DNA from: Floccularia luteovirens
Lineage: Eukaryota > Basidiomycota > Agaricomycetes > Agaricales > Squamanitaceae
NCBI GenBank assembly: GCA_009739215.1
Contig: VSJF01000004.1
Span: 1,426,001 to 1,490,000, forward strand
Length of the DNA: 64,000 bases
Reading direction: 5' to 3'
The position numbers and the translations under genes are program-made. The notes under the pieces were generated by a model. It worked only from the letters and a program-made list of their open reading frames with translations, was not told where the DNA came from and did no database searches. Within the stretch, counting starts at the first letter, position 1, and every line of letters begins with the position of its first letter. Positions 1-11,300 of the stretch are shown in pieces.

Positions 1-1468
1 TGCCGGTGGTGAAGCGGGATTTAGTGGGTCTGGTTGCCATGTTGTACGTGATGCAGGGGGTGAATTCATCTCGATGTCTCGTGTTTGTGTGAATATCGCA
101 GGAAGAAAGAATAGCACTCCTGGAATGTAGCGACGTCTCCTGGGCCGGATTGGAGTTCGTGGAATCTCACGGATGTCGGTCTCGGCCATAGAGACAAAGC
201 GATTACGAATGCGGTAAAATGCATCTGTGATAGGGTTTTGGACTCGTCCTGCAAATAGGTCGCTAGGACTTGAGGCATCCGAAGACGTAGGGGACGATGA
301 CCGAACTTGGAATGGGAGATGTAGTACCGGAACGCTGTCATCAATCGGAGAGTTGATGTCACTTTCACTGTCGGGTGATGATGGTTGGGTCGAATATTCC
401 GTGTCAGAGGGAGGCCCTCCAAGATGGAAATGCCAACGGCCTGACCGAGATACGCGTGGAAGTAGGACATCATAACCACTTATTCGTCTGAAACTCCTTC
501 GTTGCTTGGATGGCAATATCAAAAGTCCCACGATGAGTACCATCAGACCTGCCCACATCAAGCCTTTGCCCCACGTCCCCAAGAATCCAATGAAAGCAGC
601 ATCGTCAGCATGCCAACTACTGCCATAATAATGGGAGAAGAACGAGTTTGGAGCTTCGCCTTCTTTCGCATTTTTACCGTATAAGGATTTCGGAAGGATG
701 CGCAGGTCGGTCGCAGAATTAGTGGGATGAGAGGATGTGTAAATGCCATATTGGGCGGATAAGAACATGGGGCCGGTCGAGAACATGACTGTTGGATAAT
801 TTAATACCCATGAGTGGTCAAAGGTAACGAGGTTGTGAATAGTTTGTTCGAGAAAATTGTGGCCCTTCTCTGCGAACATTAAATCATTCGATACACCAAC
901 AGGAATTGTTTTGGGAAGGATGACAGGGTAGACGAGAAGAGGATCCATTGGGCGATTACACCCGATATCCAAGTCAATGTAAACCCCTCCATAGTGGTAT
1001 AGCACAAAATAGCGGATAACGTCCGCGCGTTGTATGCCATATTTGTAACCATCGAAAGTCTGTAAAAACCAGGGATAATGCTGTGCGATGAACTCTCTAG
1101 ACCCAGCATCGGTCCATAGCATATATTCACTGAAGTTGAAGATGAGAAAAAATGGGTGAAATAAATGGGGCAACTACAGACTAATCAGGCATCATATCGC
1201 GACATTCTTGAGAGATGTTATTCCACCGAGCGGGTAGAACTTCTGTTTTCCAGGTTTGGTGGATGATTCTTGGAACACGTTCGAGTTGGTTGTGTTCGGA
1301 AGCATTCCACCTGGTGGTATTATCGAGTATGGGAACCTCGAGCTCTGAGAGATAGGCGGAAGGGTCGATGGCAAGATAGTAGGTAACTGAAGAAAGGACC
1401 ACGACTGTGCCTAGGAGGAAGAGGGCGAGGATGGAGAGAAAGACATAGAAAGTACGACGACGGTTCAT
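1..1468 (-). CDS. GT32 family glycosyltransferase, Sur1/Csh1-like (partial, C-terminus beyond left edge)
   Basis: Probable catalytic subunit of an inositolphosphoceramide mannosyltransferase acting in the Golgi lumen on sphingolipids; the exact acceptor is inferred from family resemblance. The start is the ATG at 1466-1468. Exon 1 (1182-1468) codes a short basic N-tail, a signal-anchor helix at about residues 7-30, and the family motif RIIHQTWKTE. An intron with GT and AG ends (1130-1181) restores the frame into exon 2 (1129 to beyond position 1), which carries the sugar-nucleotide-binding DXD motif in YGGVYIDLDIGC and then a second hydrophobic helix, GLMWAGLMVLIVGLLIL. A Ser/Pro-rich cytosolic-type tail follows and is still open at the window edge. 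The two-helix layout fits Sur1-type enzymes. It could instead be another GT32 alpha-mannosyltransferase. Confidence 0.85.
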
Positions 1469-1794
1469 GAAGGAAGGGAGGAAGGAGCGATAGGAAAAGA
1501 GCGAGAGAGAAATGAATGGAGAAAAATCTCGACTTGGAATTCAGTTCAAATTAATTTCAACTCATTGCAAACAAACCATTCGGCTCGTATTCCCAATTCG
1601 GATATCTGCGTACTAGCTCTCGTGCCTTGTTTTTTCCGGTCTACCTTGTGGATCACAATCATTTACCCACTCCATAAAAGTATCTCTGATTCATCACTAT
1701 ATCCTCCTCCATCTCCGCAGCGCAGCAATGTCATTGCGCTGCATATGATTATCATATATTAGGAACTATCATATCAAACCCTATGACATCAAAA
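1469..1794. other. Intergenic, promoter side of the GT32 gene
   Basis: This 326 bp holds the upstream region of the GT32 gene and the downstream region of the Swt1-like gene. It contains pyrimidine-rich tracts on both strands but no coding signal I can support. Confidence 0.5.
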
Positions 1795-3316
1795 TCAGAT
1801 CCCAGTTGGTCGTAGTTTAAGCGCAAAACTGCTGTGCACATGAGGGCCAAGCACATTCAACGACTCCCCAATGGAACTATCTTCCCATATCTCTGCTATC
1901 TTTGCCAATCCCCCAAGTGCCACTTCCCAATCTCGTCGCGACCAGTCTTGTCCTCGACGAGCCCCATGAATAGTGTATGGTCTACTTAGAAATACTTCCA
2001 CGGCAGGACGGGTTGCAACTGCCGAACGTTTACTGCCGAGATAATCAAGACACTCGGCTGCACCCCATTGTAAATAGCTTCGATTAGATTGCCGCCAAAA
2101 TGGTGCATGTCGTGAGACAGGGATAGCTCCATCTTTCTCCAAGTCGTTTAGTTCTACTCCTCCAACTCGGCCAACGAGTTCAATAAGGAGCCCTGTAAAG
2201 TGTTCCACGATTTGAATGTGAAGCAGATCAAGTGCGTGACTAGGATAAACCCCAATGGACATGGGAACGTCATCATCCACGTTCATGTAATCTTCCTCAA
2301 TTGTGCTTCGATCTTCAACTCGAACGCTGCGGGGATATTTGTAGCTCTCACGGTAGAGTCCAAACTGACCCAAGTCAACCATGTCAGCGCTATACATAGC
2401 ACTCGCGATATCCCTGCTACACCATTGCCTTGATGGCGTCACCGCTGGGATACCTATGTAGTGTATGACGGTTTCATGATAAAAGGGTGGCTATGAGAAC
2501 ATATGGTATCCCCACCTTGTCCGTAGCACTCAATACACAAGTTATTGTCCCCGCTGCATATCCATGTACGGCTCGGGCAAATATTTCGAAAGTACATGCA
2601 ACAATCCAAAATAAGTGCATCATTTGTTCTCTGAATAACACTCTATACAATACAAAGTTAGACGTTCGAATGTGAATAGCAAAATGGGAAACGTACCTCG
2701 CCAGGGTCATTGATCTTCCAATTACCAGATCTCTTGCAGGTTTCTTCATTTGCTTGGCATTTGACAGACTTTCTTTGCTTAACTTTCTCTAACAACCAAG
2801 CAGAGGCACGTCTAGCGAACCATGCCAGCCCGTCACGCTTTTTCTGCCTTACGAAACACGCAAGAAGATAAGACCGGATATAATGCGAGGTTCCAACGTA
2901 ACGGTGCTTACCCATCAAGTTCATATATCACAACACCTGGAACAACTACAATGATGGGTATTTCAAGTCGGTCGATGTCATCAACAAATTGCTTGATTAC
3001 TTCTAGGTGTCGTAGAAGCACATTAGTATCGATAATCATAAATGTTGATGACACTGAAAAGGCTGCCTGCGTATAAGTTTAGGACTCTTTCTGGTTATAT
3101 TGTTATTTTCTTCCTCCGAACCTTCATTTCAACATCCTCGTTTGCAATCTGGTCGATCCTTTGTAATATGGCATTCAAGTATATAGTATCATCTGGAGGT
3201 GTGATCAGGTTGCACGTCGATCGTTGGTGTTATCCAGAAGTCTACGGACTTTTGAATAATGTATTCGGTTCTTGAACACTGTTTGAAAAGTATGCCTGAG
3301 TGGCGGTGGATGTCAT
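1795..3316 (-). CDS. SWT1: Swt1-like PIN-domain RNA endonuclease
   Basis: Swt1 proteins are PIN-type endoribonucleases that degrade aberrant mRNPs at the nuclear pore. The PIN core is spread over several exons. The first beta strand reads MIIDTNVLLRHLEVIKQF, with the first catalytic Asp. IYELDGQKKRDGLAWFARRA follows across an intron near 2855-2911. NDALILDCC and CSGDNNLCIE supply the other acidic and structural motifs. Conserved linking sequence such as ETCKRSGNWKI matches fungal Swt1. The C-terminal 200 residues after GIPAVTPSRQW are helical and match the Swt1 C-domain in position. The PIN exon joins the preceding exon in phase through an acceptor just upstream of GCAGCCTTTTCA. The first exon is weakly defined: ATGs at 3316 and 3326 are both possible. 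The stop TGA is at 1795-1797. Confidence 0.8.
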
Positions 3317-3567
3317 CGATACACATCAAGTGAGTATGAAGTTGGTCTGGACAGCCACGTAGCGGAAATACATATTACATAAACACACAACCATTATTGT
3401 TCTTTTCAAACATAAATCATATCATAATCAAAAAAAATATGATATTGCTTCTATGGATGACGAAATACAGATGCAAGATGAATATTAATAAGTAGACGAT
3501 GCAACTAATTCCTAATAGTCCACGGTGGTAGAAACCTTTATGCTCAAATGTATGATAGCACTGCTTT

Positions 3568-6070
3568 TTATGATGCGGATAATGCTAGTTTCTTCAATGG
3601 TGGCGTACCATCCGTGTTTGCTGATGCATCAGCATTAAAATCACCCTTACGCTTCGTGCCAGTTATCTTAGAATCCTGTGACGGTGATGCAAAAGGTGAC
3701 TCCGAGACCCTTAATTTTGAGGGCGGCGGTGTTGACCGTGCCACTGAACCCAAGACAGTTTCAGGTGTGTTTGGACGGCTTGAATTTGCCATTTCAGTAC
3801 GTAGACGCGCAGCAAGACTATTCGTGGACAACACTGCCTCTGCGTGACACGTTGCGTGATACACCTGTAAGTCATTGACAATTAGCTCGGTAATTTGGAA
3901 CTTAGTGAGAGAATAGCTTACCCGATCGTCTTTCATAACTGCATTTTTCCATACCCAATCTTCATCGTCTTCTAGGAACTCAGACTTGAGTGTTTCTTTA
4001 CATACCGGGCAAGCCACAGCCTTTGCTTCATCACCAGGTGGTACAACAACATACTGGGCTCGCAATTCTGCCTCGCGCTTAGCATTTTCTGCAGCTGCTG
4101 AAACCTTGGAATTCAAGCGTGTATCAGCACGACCTTTGCCTTTTCTATCTTCAGATAAATCCTGAATCCAATCCTGTGAAAGATACTCAATCAAAAAGGT
4201 TCAGTAATGAGCTCTCTACTACTTACCTCTATTCCAACAAACCAGCTGCGGCTGTGACCACGTCCTGTATTTTGACTAGCCTTACGATTCTGTCTAAAGT
4301 GCATATCTAAATGGTCCTCTAGATCCGATTTTCCGAGTGTCGAATCTGAGAAGCGAATGCCACATTGTTTACATTGAGCATTTAACCGCTTATATAAGAG
4401 TTCTGTAATATGTGGTCGTGTTCTGGCAAAGTCTTAATGTATGACATTTTACTGAATGCAATTTTCTCACCTCGTAATCTCAGAACTCGTAAGACTGACT
4501 TTCTCTCCAAGAATGAGAGTCCTGTATTCAATTATCGCTTCTTGTCTCATATCAACCTCTGTTTCTTTGGGCTCTTTCTCATTTGTATTCATACCGGCAC
4601 CCAGAGGTGTGCCGCTTGCTGACACGACGCCAGCTTTCAACAAAGTAGATAAGAGGTTCGCAATATTAGGGTGTGGCGGCGCTGAAATTGTACTTGTAGA
4701 CGAGGAGACCGACGGCTCGATGTTACTAGACATCCCTTCCATTTTGTTCAAGGACTCTGGGTTGAAATTCGAAATTTCTAACTGAGGGTACGTATGAAGA
4801 GTAGTATCAACTGTTGATTGTGGTGGCATTGTAACAGGAGGCCACTGTACTGATGTTGGAGCCGTTACTGAAGGGATGGAAACTGATGGAACAGAACTTC
4901 GAGCAAGTGACCGCAACTGAGTAAGAATTTGTTGAAGTTCTTCTTGCGACACTCCAGCCTCGACGAGCTTTCGCAGCTACGGTGTTTCATGAATACAATA
5001 TCTTCCTAATTTTTTAGTGAAAAACGTACTTGATGCAGAACAGCAATGTGATTTTGAGAATATGTATCGTACGGATTACTCTGTAGGTAACGCTCCTTTT
5101 GCCCTAAGGTGTATTGCAACTCGCTCAATACCTGGGCTCTGGTGATATGTCCCGACCCGTTATAACCGTCAGTCGACTGGAAAAAATGAATACAAGCAAT
5201 GGCGGAGGAAGTTAGGTGAATACTTACTTGATGGGTGCTTACACTGTCCCCGCTCCAAACACCTCGTTCGATTGCAATCTGTGCAGGCACTCCAAAAAGC
5301 TCTTTACCTGTAGGGGATCCTGTTCGCCACGTTAGCAGCATCTCCTCCATTTTGCTCCGAGTATTTGCATCAACTTGATTATAAGTTTCTAAAAACAAGG
5401 GAATAACGAATGAGGCAAAGTGCCGAGCGTATGGTTCATACACATTCTTCGAAATGGCGTCCAATAAATAAAATGCGGGTAACTTCATCCATGGCGCAAC
5501 CTAAATTGGAACAACCAAACAAGGAAATGATGAGTCAGCAATCCGCGGAATCGGTGGCAAACAAGGTGAAAACAAAGTAGAGTCAAGATGACGATCTTGC
5601 AAGACCAAGGTAGCATCTTAGTCGTGTCTTTGACCTCAGATGTAAATGCAAGACTAGATACATGATACATGAACAGAACATTTCTGGAGACGTATTCAAA
5701 AAAAAAAATAGTACTACTTGCTAGGTACAAAAACATCAATGAATGCGGTGATAGAGAAATTACTCACCCCTCTGATGTGGGCTTCTAGGCATTGTGCAAC
5801 AATGTCTGCAAATCGTGAATAATCTTGAGCTAGCATTGAGAGGCTTTGTATAATGGGCCTCGAATTGAAGGTGAGTTGGGAAAGACGCTGTATGTAATCT
5901 CTGCGGAAAGTTACAGGGTCGACATGGTGAAAAACAGGTGGCGGTGGTGGTGTTGCTTGGGTTGGCTGATGGTGAAACTGATACGGATACCCAATGTTAG
6001 AAGAGGGTGGGTGAAAAGCAGGAGCAGTGTATGACTGCTGCCCGTATAAACTCTGAGAGTAAACAGACAT
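3568..6070 (-). CDS. PCF11: Pcf11-like mRNA 3'-end cleavage and transcription termination factor
   Basis: Pcf11 is a subunit of cleavage factor IA/II. It binds the RNA polymerase II CTD and couples pre-mRNA cleavage to termination in the nucleus. The chosen ATG (6068-6070) opens a Gln/Pro-rich tail containing a PPPPP run, followed by the CTD-interacting domain, starting at FRRDYIQRLSQLTFN and continuing through KLPAFYLLDAISKNVYEPY. A middle Ser/Pro-rich region follows. The C-terminal third has the paired zinc fingers of the family: QCKQCGIRFSD with LEDHLDMHFRQNR (C2H2 type, about 4280-4385), then ACPVCKETLK and VYHATCHAE. The protein ends in a basic, Ser/Pro-rich tail with a possible nuclear localisation signal TKRKGD and a stop at 3568-3570. 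An in-frame ATG at 6130 lies upstream but lacks support. The gene is divergent from RPL9. Confidence 0.9.
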
Positions 6071-6705
6071 CGAATACAACTCGGATTTTCGCTGTGATTG
6101 TAAGTGGATAGCGTTCTCTAGCAATCTCACCCAGATTTAACAAGACCTCACGCAATCTTCCACAGAAAACGACGACGACTGTAAAAGCACACAATGGCAG
6201 TGGTGGTTCGAAGTAAAGCGACGTGTTTGACGACTGTGGGACAATAGCAGCAGTGATTTATGTTCCGAAACTCCGACTGAATATGCAAATGGGGTGGAAT
6301 ATTTGGTCTGATAGTTGTTCATATAGCTCTCAAAGAGCTATGTTTTTATGATCATTGAGAAGTTACAAATGAGCTTAAGCAGCCTAAACAGTGCAGAAAA
6401 GTGTTGAGCAAGTATAATCGCACACAGATAACTTTCTGGGAGAGACTAGTAGTGCATGACTCAAAGCAGCACAGATTACGTCAGCTAGGTCCTTGACCGA
6501 CATTCTTCACTGTTCAAAAATCAACGATCATATCGACCAACCTATCGCCAAGGTGTGTATTTATCCACTTATTCAACATATACCCATCCCATAGGTCTAG
6601 AATGGCCTCCTGATCAGTCTGGGAGTGATTTCAGAAGGAATGACAGGATGGGACCAATGGATGTTACAACGTCTATTTGGATGTACTTATCGTTTTTGAT
6701 TTTAG
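6071..6705. promoter_or_regulatory. Shared PCF11/RPL9 upstream region, with probable RPL9 5'-UTR intron
   Basis: This 635 bp separates the divergent starts. A good donor (CCAAG followed by GTGTGT, about 6552) and an acceptor TTTTAG directly in front of the RPL9 ATG suggest an intron in the RPL9 5' leader. The sequence TGACTCA at 6457-6463 matches the Gcn4/AP-1 consensus; by chance such a site is expected about once per 8 kb. Confidence 0.5.
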
Positions 6706-7432
6706 ATGCGCGACGTCCTCAAGACCGAAGAACTCGACATTCCTGACAATGTTGACATCACAATCAAGTCTCGAGTCATCTCAGTTACTGGCCCAAGAGG
6801 CACTCTGACAAAAAATGTGCGACATGTCGATATGGACATTCGGGTGTTGAAGGGCAAATCCACAAAAGTGACTTTGGCGGTATGGCAGGGTGGCCGTAAA
6901 CATGTTGCTTGTCTGCGTACTATCCGCAGTATGATCAACAACATGGTTACTGGTGTTACAAAAGTGAGTTTGCCGTTTTTGTTTAATCTCATGATGTTAT
7001 ACGGATTTCAAAACAGGGATTCCGATACAAAATGCGCGCTGTATACGCCCACTTCCCAATCAATTGCATCATACAAGATGATGGTCATGCTGTAGAAATC
7101 CGTAACTTTTTGGGGGAGAAGGTAAATTTATTCTTTACGGTTAGATCTGATGGTTGAGCGCAATATAGACTGTTCGACATGTCAAAATGCTAAGTGGTGT
7201 TGAAATCACAGAGTCAAAAGCACAGAAGGATGAACTTATCATTGAAGGAAACGACGTGGACAATGTCTCTCAATCAGGTATGTCCGGACTTGTCGACACT
7301 AGATTTCAATATAACTGTGCCGTAGCCGCCTCTATACAAGGAATCTGTCGTGTTCGTAATAAAGATATTCGCAAGTTCTTGGACGGTATCTATGTATCCG
7401 ATAAGGGCACAGTGGTGGCAGCCGATGCATAG
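6706..7432 (+). CDS. RPL9: 60S ribosomal protein L9 (uL6)
   Basis: A structural protein of the large cytosolic ribosomal subunit, near the sarcin-ricin loop. Four coding exons, 6706-6963, 7017-7121, 7169-7277 and 7326-7432, join cleanly at GT...AG introns of 47-54 bp. The product is about 190 residues, normal for the family. Diagnostic stretches are [57 protein letters not shown] and [14 protein letters not shown], which together cover both uL6 alpha-beta repeats. The ATG sits immediately after an AG, so the untranslated leader is probably spliced. The gene is convergent with STE14, with 150 bp between the stops. Confidence 0.97.
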
Positions 7433-7582
7433 ACAAGCTTTTTATATGTTTTCAGCTCAACTATGCTATGAATATATGACAGTCTTCGCATCACTCGATA
7501 ATTATATTATCATGGACATCCTTCATGCAATTATATTTTGATGGGTAATATTTAAGATCCAACTCGTCGTTTGTCTATCTCC

Positions 7583-8521
7583 TCACGGAACAAATGGAAT
7601 CTTTGTACCGACACGTCGACGATATTGAACATAGTCATCTCCAAAGAACTTGATCAATGCAGCCTCTTCAGCTACAAGGGAATTAGGAATGTAATGTTTT
7701 TGATGAGTTTAGACTGACCTCTTGTTCTATAGTAGAAGAATCTCCATAGCAATATCGAGTAGAGTATTATGCAGAAAGGGTTCTGAAGCACAAGTTGTGT
7801 CCCAATAGCCCAATAGTAAAATCCAGCGTAGGACGGATGACGAAAGTATCTGTCAATCATTTAGCAACTAATAAAAACGTCAATGAATATATGGCACTTG
7901 CTTGTAGACACCATCGGTGACAAGTCTATGAGAGGCGCGTTTAGTGAATGCTACCGTATGTGAAAAGTTTGTTGAAGCGTGGATCATAGCCATTGATCTC
8001 AGGCATTGTCCTAAGATGACCATTATAGTGCCTTAAAATTTGTCAGAAGCTGTATAACCGACACAGAATGCATAGTCACCAAATTGTGAAATATATGGAT
8101 ATGCTTTAGCGGAAGGAAAGAAAAACACTGTGACAAGGTATTCTGTAATAGCCGCTCCATTTGCAATATGATACATTGACCCGTTGTTGAGCAGGTATGC
8201 TACGAGATTGATCATTAATATTGGATTTATTTGTCTATCTATTCTTGACTCACAATCCACACTACATTTCTCGAAATTCCATCCAGCAGTGACTGCGAAC
8301 TCAGCCCAATGAAAGAATGACCAAGCGGCAAGGAAGAACCCCAATTGATATGTCGCAAACCAGTAATTCTGGAATCCATTCGCAAGAAAAATGAATGCAC
8401 CAAAGGAACATACAGCGCCTAGCAGAAACGAAATAATAGAGGATGTGAGGGGGGTATTAGGAACGTTTCCTTGGGGCTTGTTTGTCGCCGGGACAGTTTC
8501 TAGGGGGTGCCTATTATCCAT
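7583..8521 (-). CDS. STE14: Protein-S-isoprenylcysteine O-methyltransferase (Ste14/ICMT)
   Basis: This ER-membrane enzyme carboxyl-methylates prenylated CaaX proteins such as Ras and mating pheromone, using S-adenosylmethionine. The start is the ATG at 8519-8521. Exon 1 carries several hydrophobic helices (SSIISFLLGAVCSFGAFIF and onward) and the family segment FHWAEFAVTAGWN. Later exons give the helix ITEYLVTVFFFPSAKAYP, the C-terminal catalytic motif YFRHPSYAGFYYWAIGTQ, the helix NPFCIILYSILLWRFFYYR, and the closing EEAALIKFFGDDYVQYRRR. The stop is at 7583-7585. At least four short introns interrupt it. The gene is divergent from MEF2, with 208 bp between the start codons. Basidiomycetes often carry several ICMT paralogues, so this need not be the only copy. 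Confidence 0.92.
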
Positions 8522-8729
8522 GGTGTTGAAGTGAGGTAGACAATGTGCTGGAATGTCAGAGTCAGAGCGACGAATTGAATGTTACTTTCTAGACCGGAAC
8601 TGCTTTTTGTTTTAAAAAACATTGTGTTCTGATAAGGCACGTATTTGCTATTGTTAGACGAATAACAAGCTTTGTTCATGCGTCTTTTCCACACAATTGG
8701 AAAATTTCCTGGAAGGCTGCTTCCGATTC

Positions 8730-11257
8730 ATGCTCGGACTCAAGCTATGCAGTCCAAAATTTCGTCTTTGCCGAACTCTAGACATCCGTACATATGCTTC
8801 ACATGTAGATCCATCTAAGCTTCGAAACATAGCGTTGGTCGCTCATATTGGCACGTTCATAATTACTGAAATGTTTTTTGTGGCTCATGTCAGTGTTAGA
8901 CTCGGGAAAGACTACCCTCACGGAATCCATGCTTCTCAAATCCTCGTACATATCTTCTTCGGGATCGGTTGACACGGGAAGCACAACAACAGATTTCTTA
9001 CCTGTCGAACGCGAACGGGGTATCACGGTCCAGTCTGCCAGTATACCTATCAAATGGAAGGATTGGTCGTTCAACCTCATTGATACACCAGGACACGCTG
9101 ATTTTGGAATGGAAGTCGAAAGTGCCAGCCGCGTTGTGGATGGTGCTGTGGTGCTGATTGATTCGGTCGAAGGCGTTGAATCTCAGACGAAAGGTGTCTG
9201 GAAACAATTAGACAGGTACGTAGCAAAGGTGAGACTGTTATAAACAGTGTCCAGGAACTCCCGCTAATAAATCAGTAGATATGATGTACCTACTCGTCTT
9301 ATATTCCTGAACAAGATGGACCGTCCAGGAGCATCTTATAAGTCATCAATTCTCTCTTTACTCAGGAATAGACTCCACCAAAATCCAATGGCCCTAGCCC
9401 TCCCTATTGCATCATTCAACCCTCAGAACTACGTACAGGGTGAGCCAGGTATCCAAGGCCTGGTGGACCTGGTAAAATGGGAAGTGTGGAAATGGGAAGG
9501 AAGCGATGGAACTCCCGTCAGGTATCCTCTACCGCGAATGGCAAAAGCTCTGAAGGAGTTAGAATTCCTCCCAACGGATCACCCTATCATTCCACATCTT
9601 CTTCCAGCCCGTACCCATCTGCTAGAGAATCTTTCAATGTTCTCATCTGAATTCCTAGAGCAACTACTTGACCTTCCAACTGACCCATCTGCATATCTTA
9701 CCGTGGAAAGCTCAACGATACTACGTCACCTTCGCACAGCTACCCTTCAAAAGGCAATACTTCCCGTTTTATGTGGTTCAGCAGTGAAAAATATCGGAAC
9801 TGATCTCATCATGGATTATGTTGGCGAACTATTAGCCTCTCCTGTGGATGTGCTTGGCAGCGAGCAACACAATGGTCCCCTCAGAGCTCTTGCCTGGAAA
9901 GTCAGTTGGGATCCTCGACGTGGATGGATGACTTTCGTCAGAGTCTACTCAGGTAAATCCAATTAGCAGCTCCCTTTGTTTAGAAATTTATTATCATTCA
10001 CAGGCAAACTCACTCGACAAAGCTCTCTCGTGAATACTACCAGAAATCAACGCGAGAGAGCTTCCAAATTACTCTTATTATACGCCTCTGAAGTAGAGGA
10101 AGTTGACGAACTTCCGTTTGGATCTGTCGGCGTTATTTTAGGTTTGAAATATACAAGGACCGGTGATACATTAGTTTCCACTGGTACCCCAATTTCAAAG
10201 CAGTCGGTTATGCGAGATATCGTGCCTCCTCCAGCTGTCATCTCAACATCCGTAATCCCCCAGTCACACTCAGATTTAGACCCATTGCAGGAAGCTCTAG
10301 GATTGTTAACTCGCACGGACCCTTCTATACGCGTCGATCTACAAGAGGGTCAAATCATAATAAATGGACTGGGGTCCCTGCACCTTGAGATTGTTGAAAG
10401 AAGACTTAGGGAAGAATGGAATGCTCGCTTCGAGTTTGGTCCGCGTCGGGTGAGCTATCGCGAAGGTTTGGGTAGTGGGAAACCTACCTCAGGATGGAAT
10501 ATCTGGAACACGTATCTGAACGGGAAACAGCTGACGGTTCAGGTTCCCTTAGCTGTCCGGGCACTAGATTCAACAGAGATCGGAGATCCTGTCTGGGATG
10601 GTAATATTGTCATTGACGAAAACGGCACACGGCTTCCCTCTGTTGAGTCGATTGCACAAACACCGCTGGGATTCGTAGCAGAAGGGATCGCCAGCGCTCT
10701 TTCTGCTTCTGCCCATTCTTCTCTGGCTTTGACGCGTATCTGTGTCCAGATCAAGGACATGGCCTATATTAGTCAATTTGCGCCTTCCATCCTTACAGCA
10801 GCAACGGCCACCGTTTTACGCAAACGGATAAAAGATGCCGGAGATGGCCCCATTATGGAACCATACTCCCTTCTCAAGATAAATGTTGGCGAGGAATACA
10901 TTGGTAAGGTCGTGAAAGACCTGACTGAACACGGAGGCGAAGTTCTGGAGCTTGTAGGGCTGAGTCAGGAAACCTTTGGAGCATCCGAAGTAGGACAATT
11001 TGATCAAGATGCTTGTCTATGTACCGCCATCATGGATCACACCCTCTGGTTTGGATCATTCCGCATTTACAAACCACTCGCGTAGGAGTCAACAAAGTAT
11101 CCGTGCTCTGGCACCATTAGCCAAGTTTCTCGACTACTCTACTCGATTACGCGCGATTGCTGAAGGCCGGGGCACATTCGAACTGGCAAATGCAGGTTTC
11201 AGAGAAGTATCAGAATCTCGAAGACTTGAAATTCTGAAAGAGATTGGCAGGGCTTGA
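8730..11257 (+). CDS. MEF2: Mitochondrial ribosome-recycling GTPase, EF-G2 (Mef2)
   Basis: EF-G2 splits mitochondrial ribosomes together with the recycling factor, using GTP. The start ATG at 8730 opens a basic, Arg/Ser-containing presequence ending near RTYASHVDPSKL. The G domain shows the P-loop AHIDSGKTTLTE, switch II DTPGHADF and NKMDRPGASY. Later segments KLTRQSSLVN, LPFGSVGVILGL, GLGSLHLEIVE and FLDYSTRLRAIAEGRGTFEL match EF-G domains II to V. Exons are 8730-8850, 8900-9215, 9279-9952 and 10004 onward. Intron 1 must use a GC donor (8851) to form the P-loop. Near 10954-11008 the reading frame changes: either a 40-55 bp intron with donor GTAGGG, or a one-base indel. The last exon ends REVSESRRLEILKEIGRA with TGA at 11255-11257. 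Confidence 0.92.
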
Positions 11258-11300
11258 ATACTACACTTTTATTGAACATATTATAGCGCAAGTAATTTAT

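Noticed and set aside
66..479. 137-residue open frame antisense to the GT32 tail
   Set aside because: It lies in a different frame of the same strand as the real gene, has no domain and no promoter; the GT32 frame carries the DXD and helices.
3180..3275. Plus-strand frames over the Swt1 first exons (2822-3275)
   Set aside because: The minus strand has the PIN motifs; the plus frames have none.
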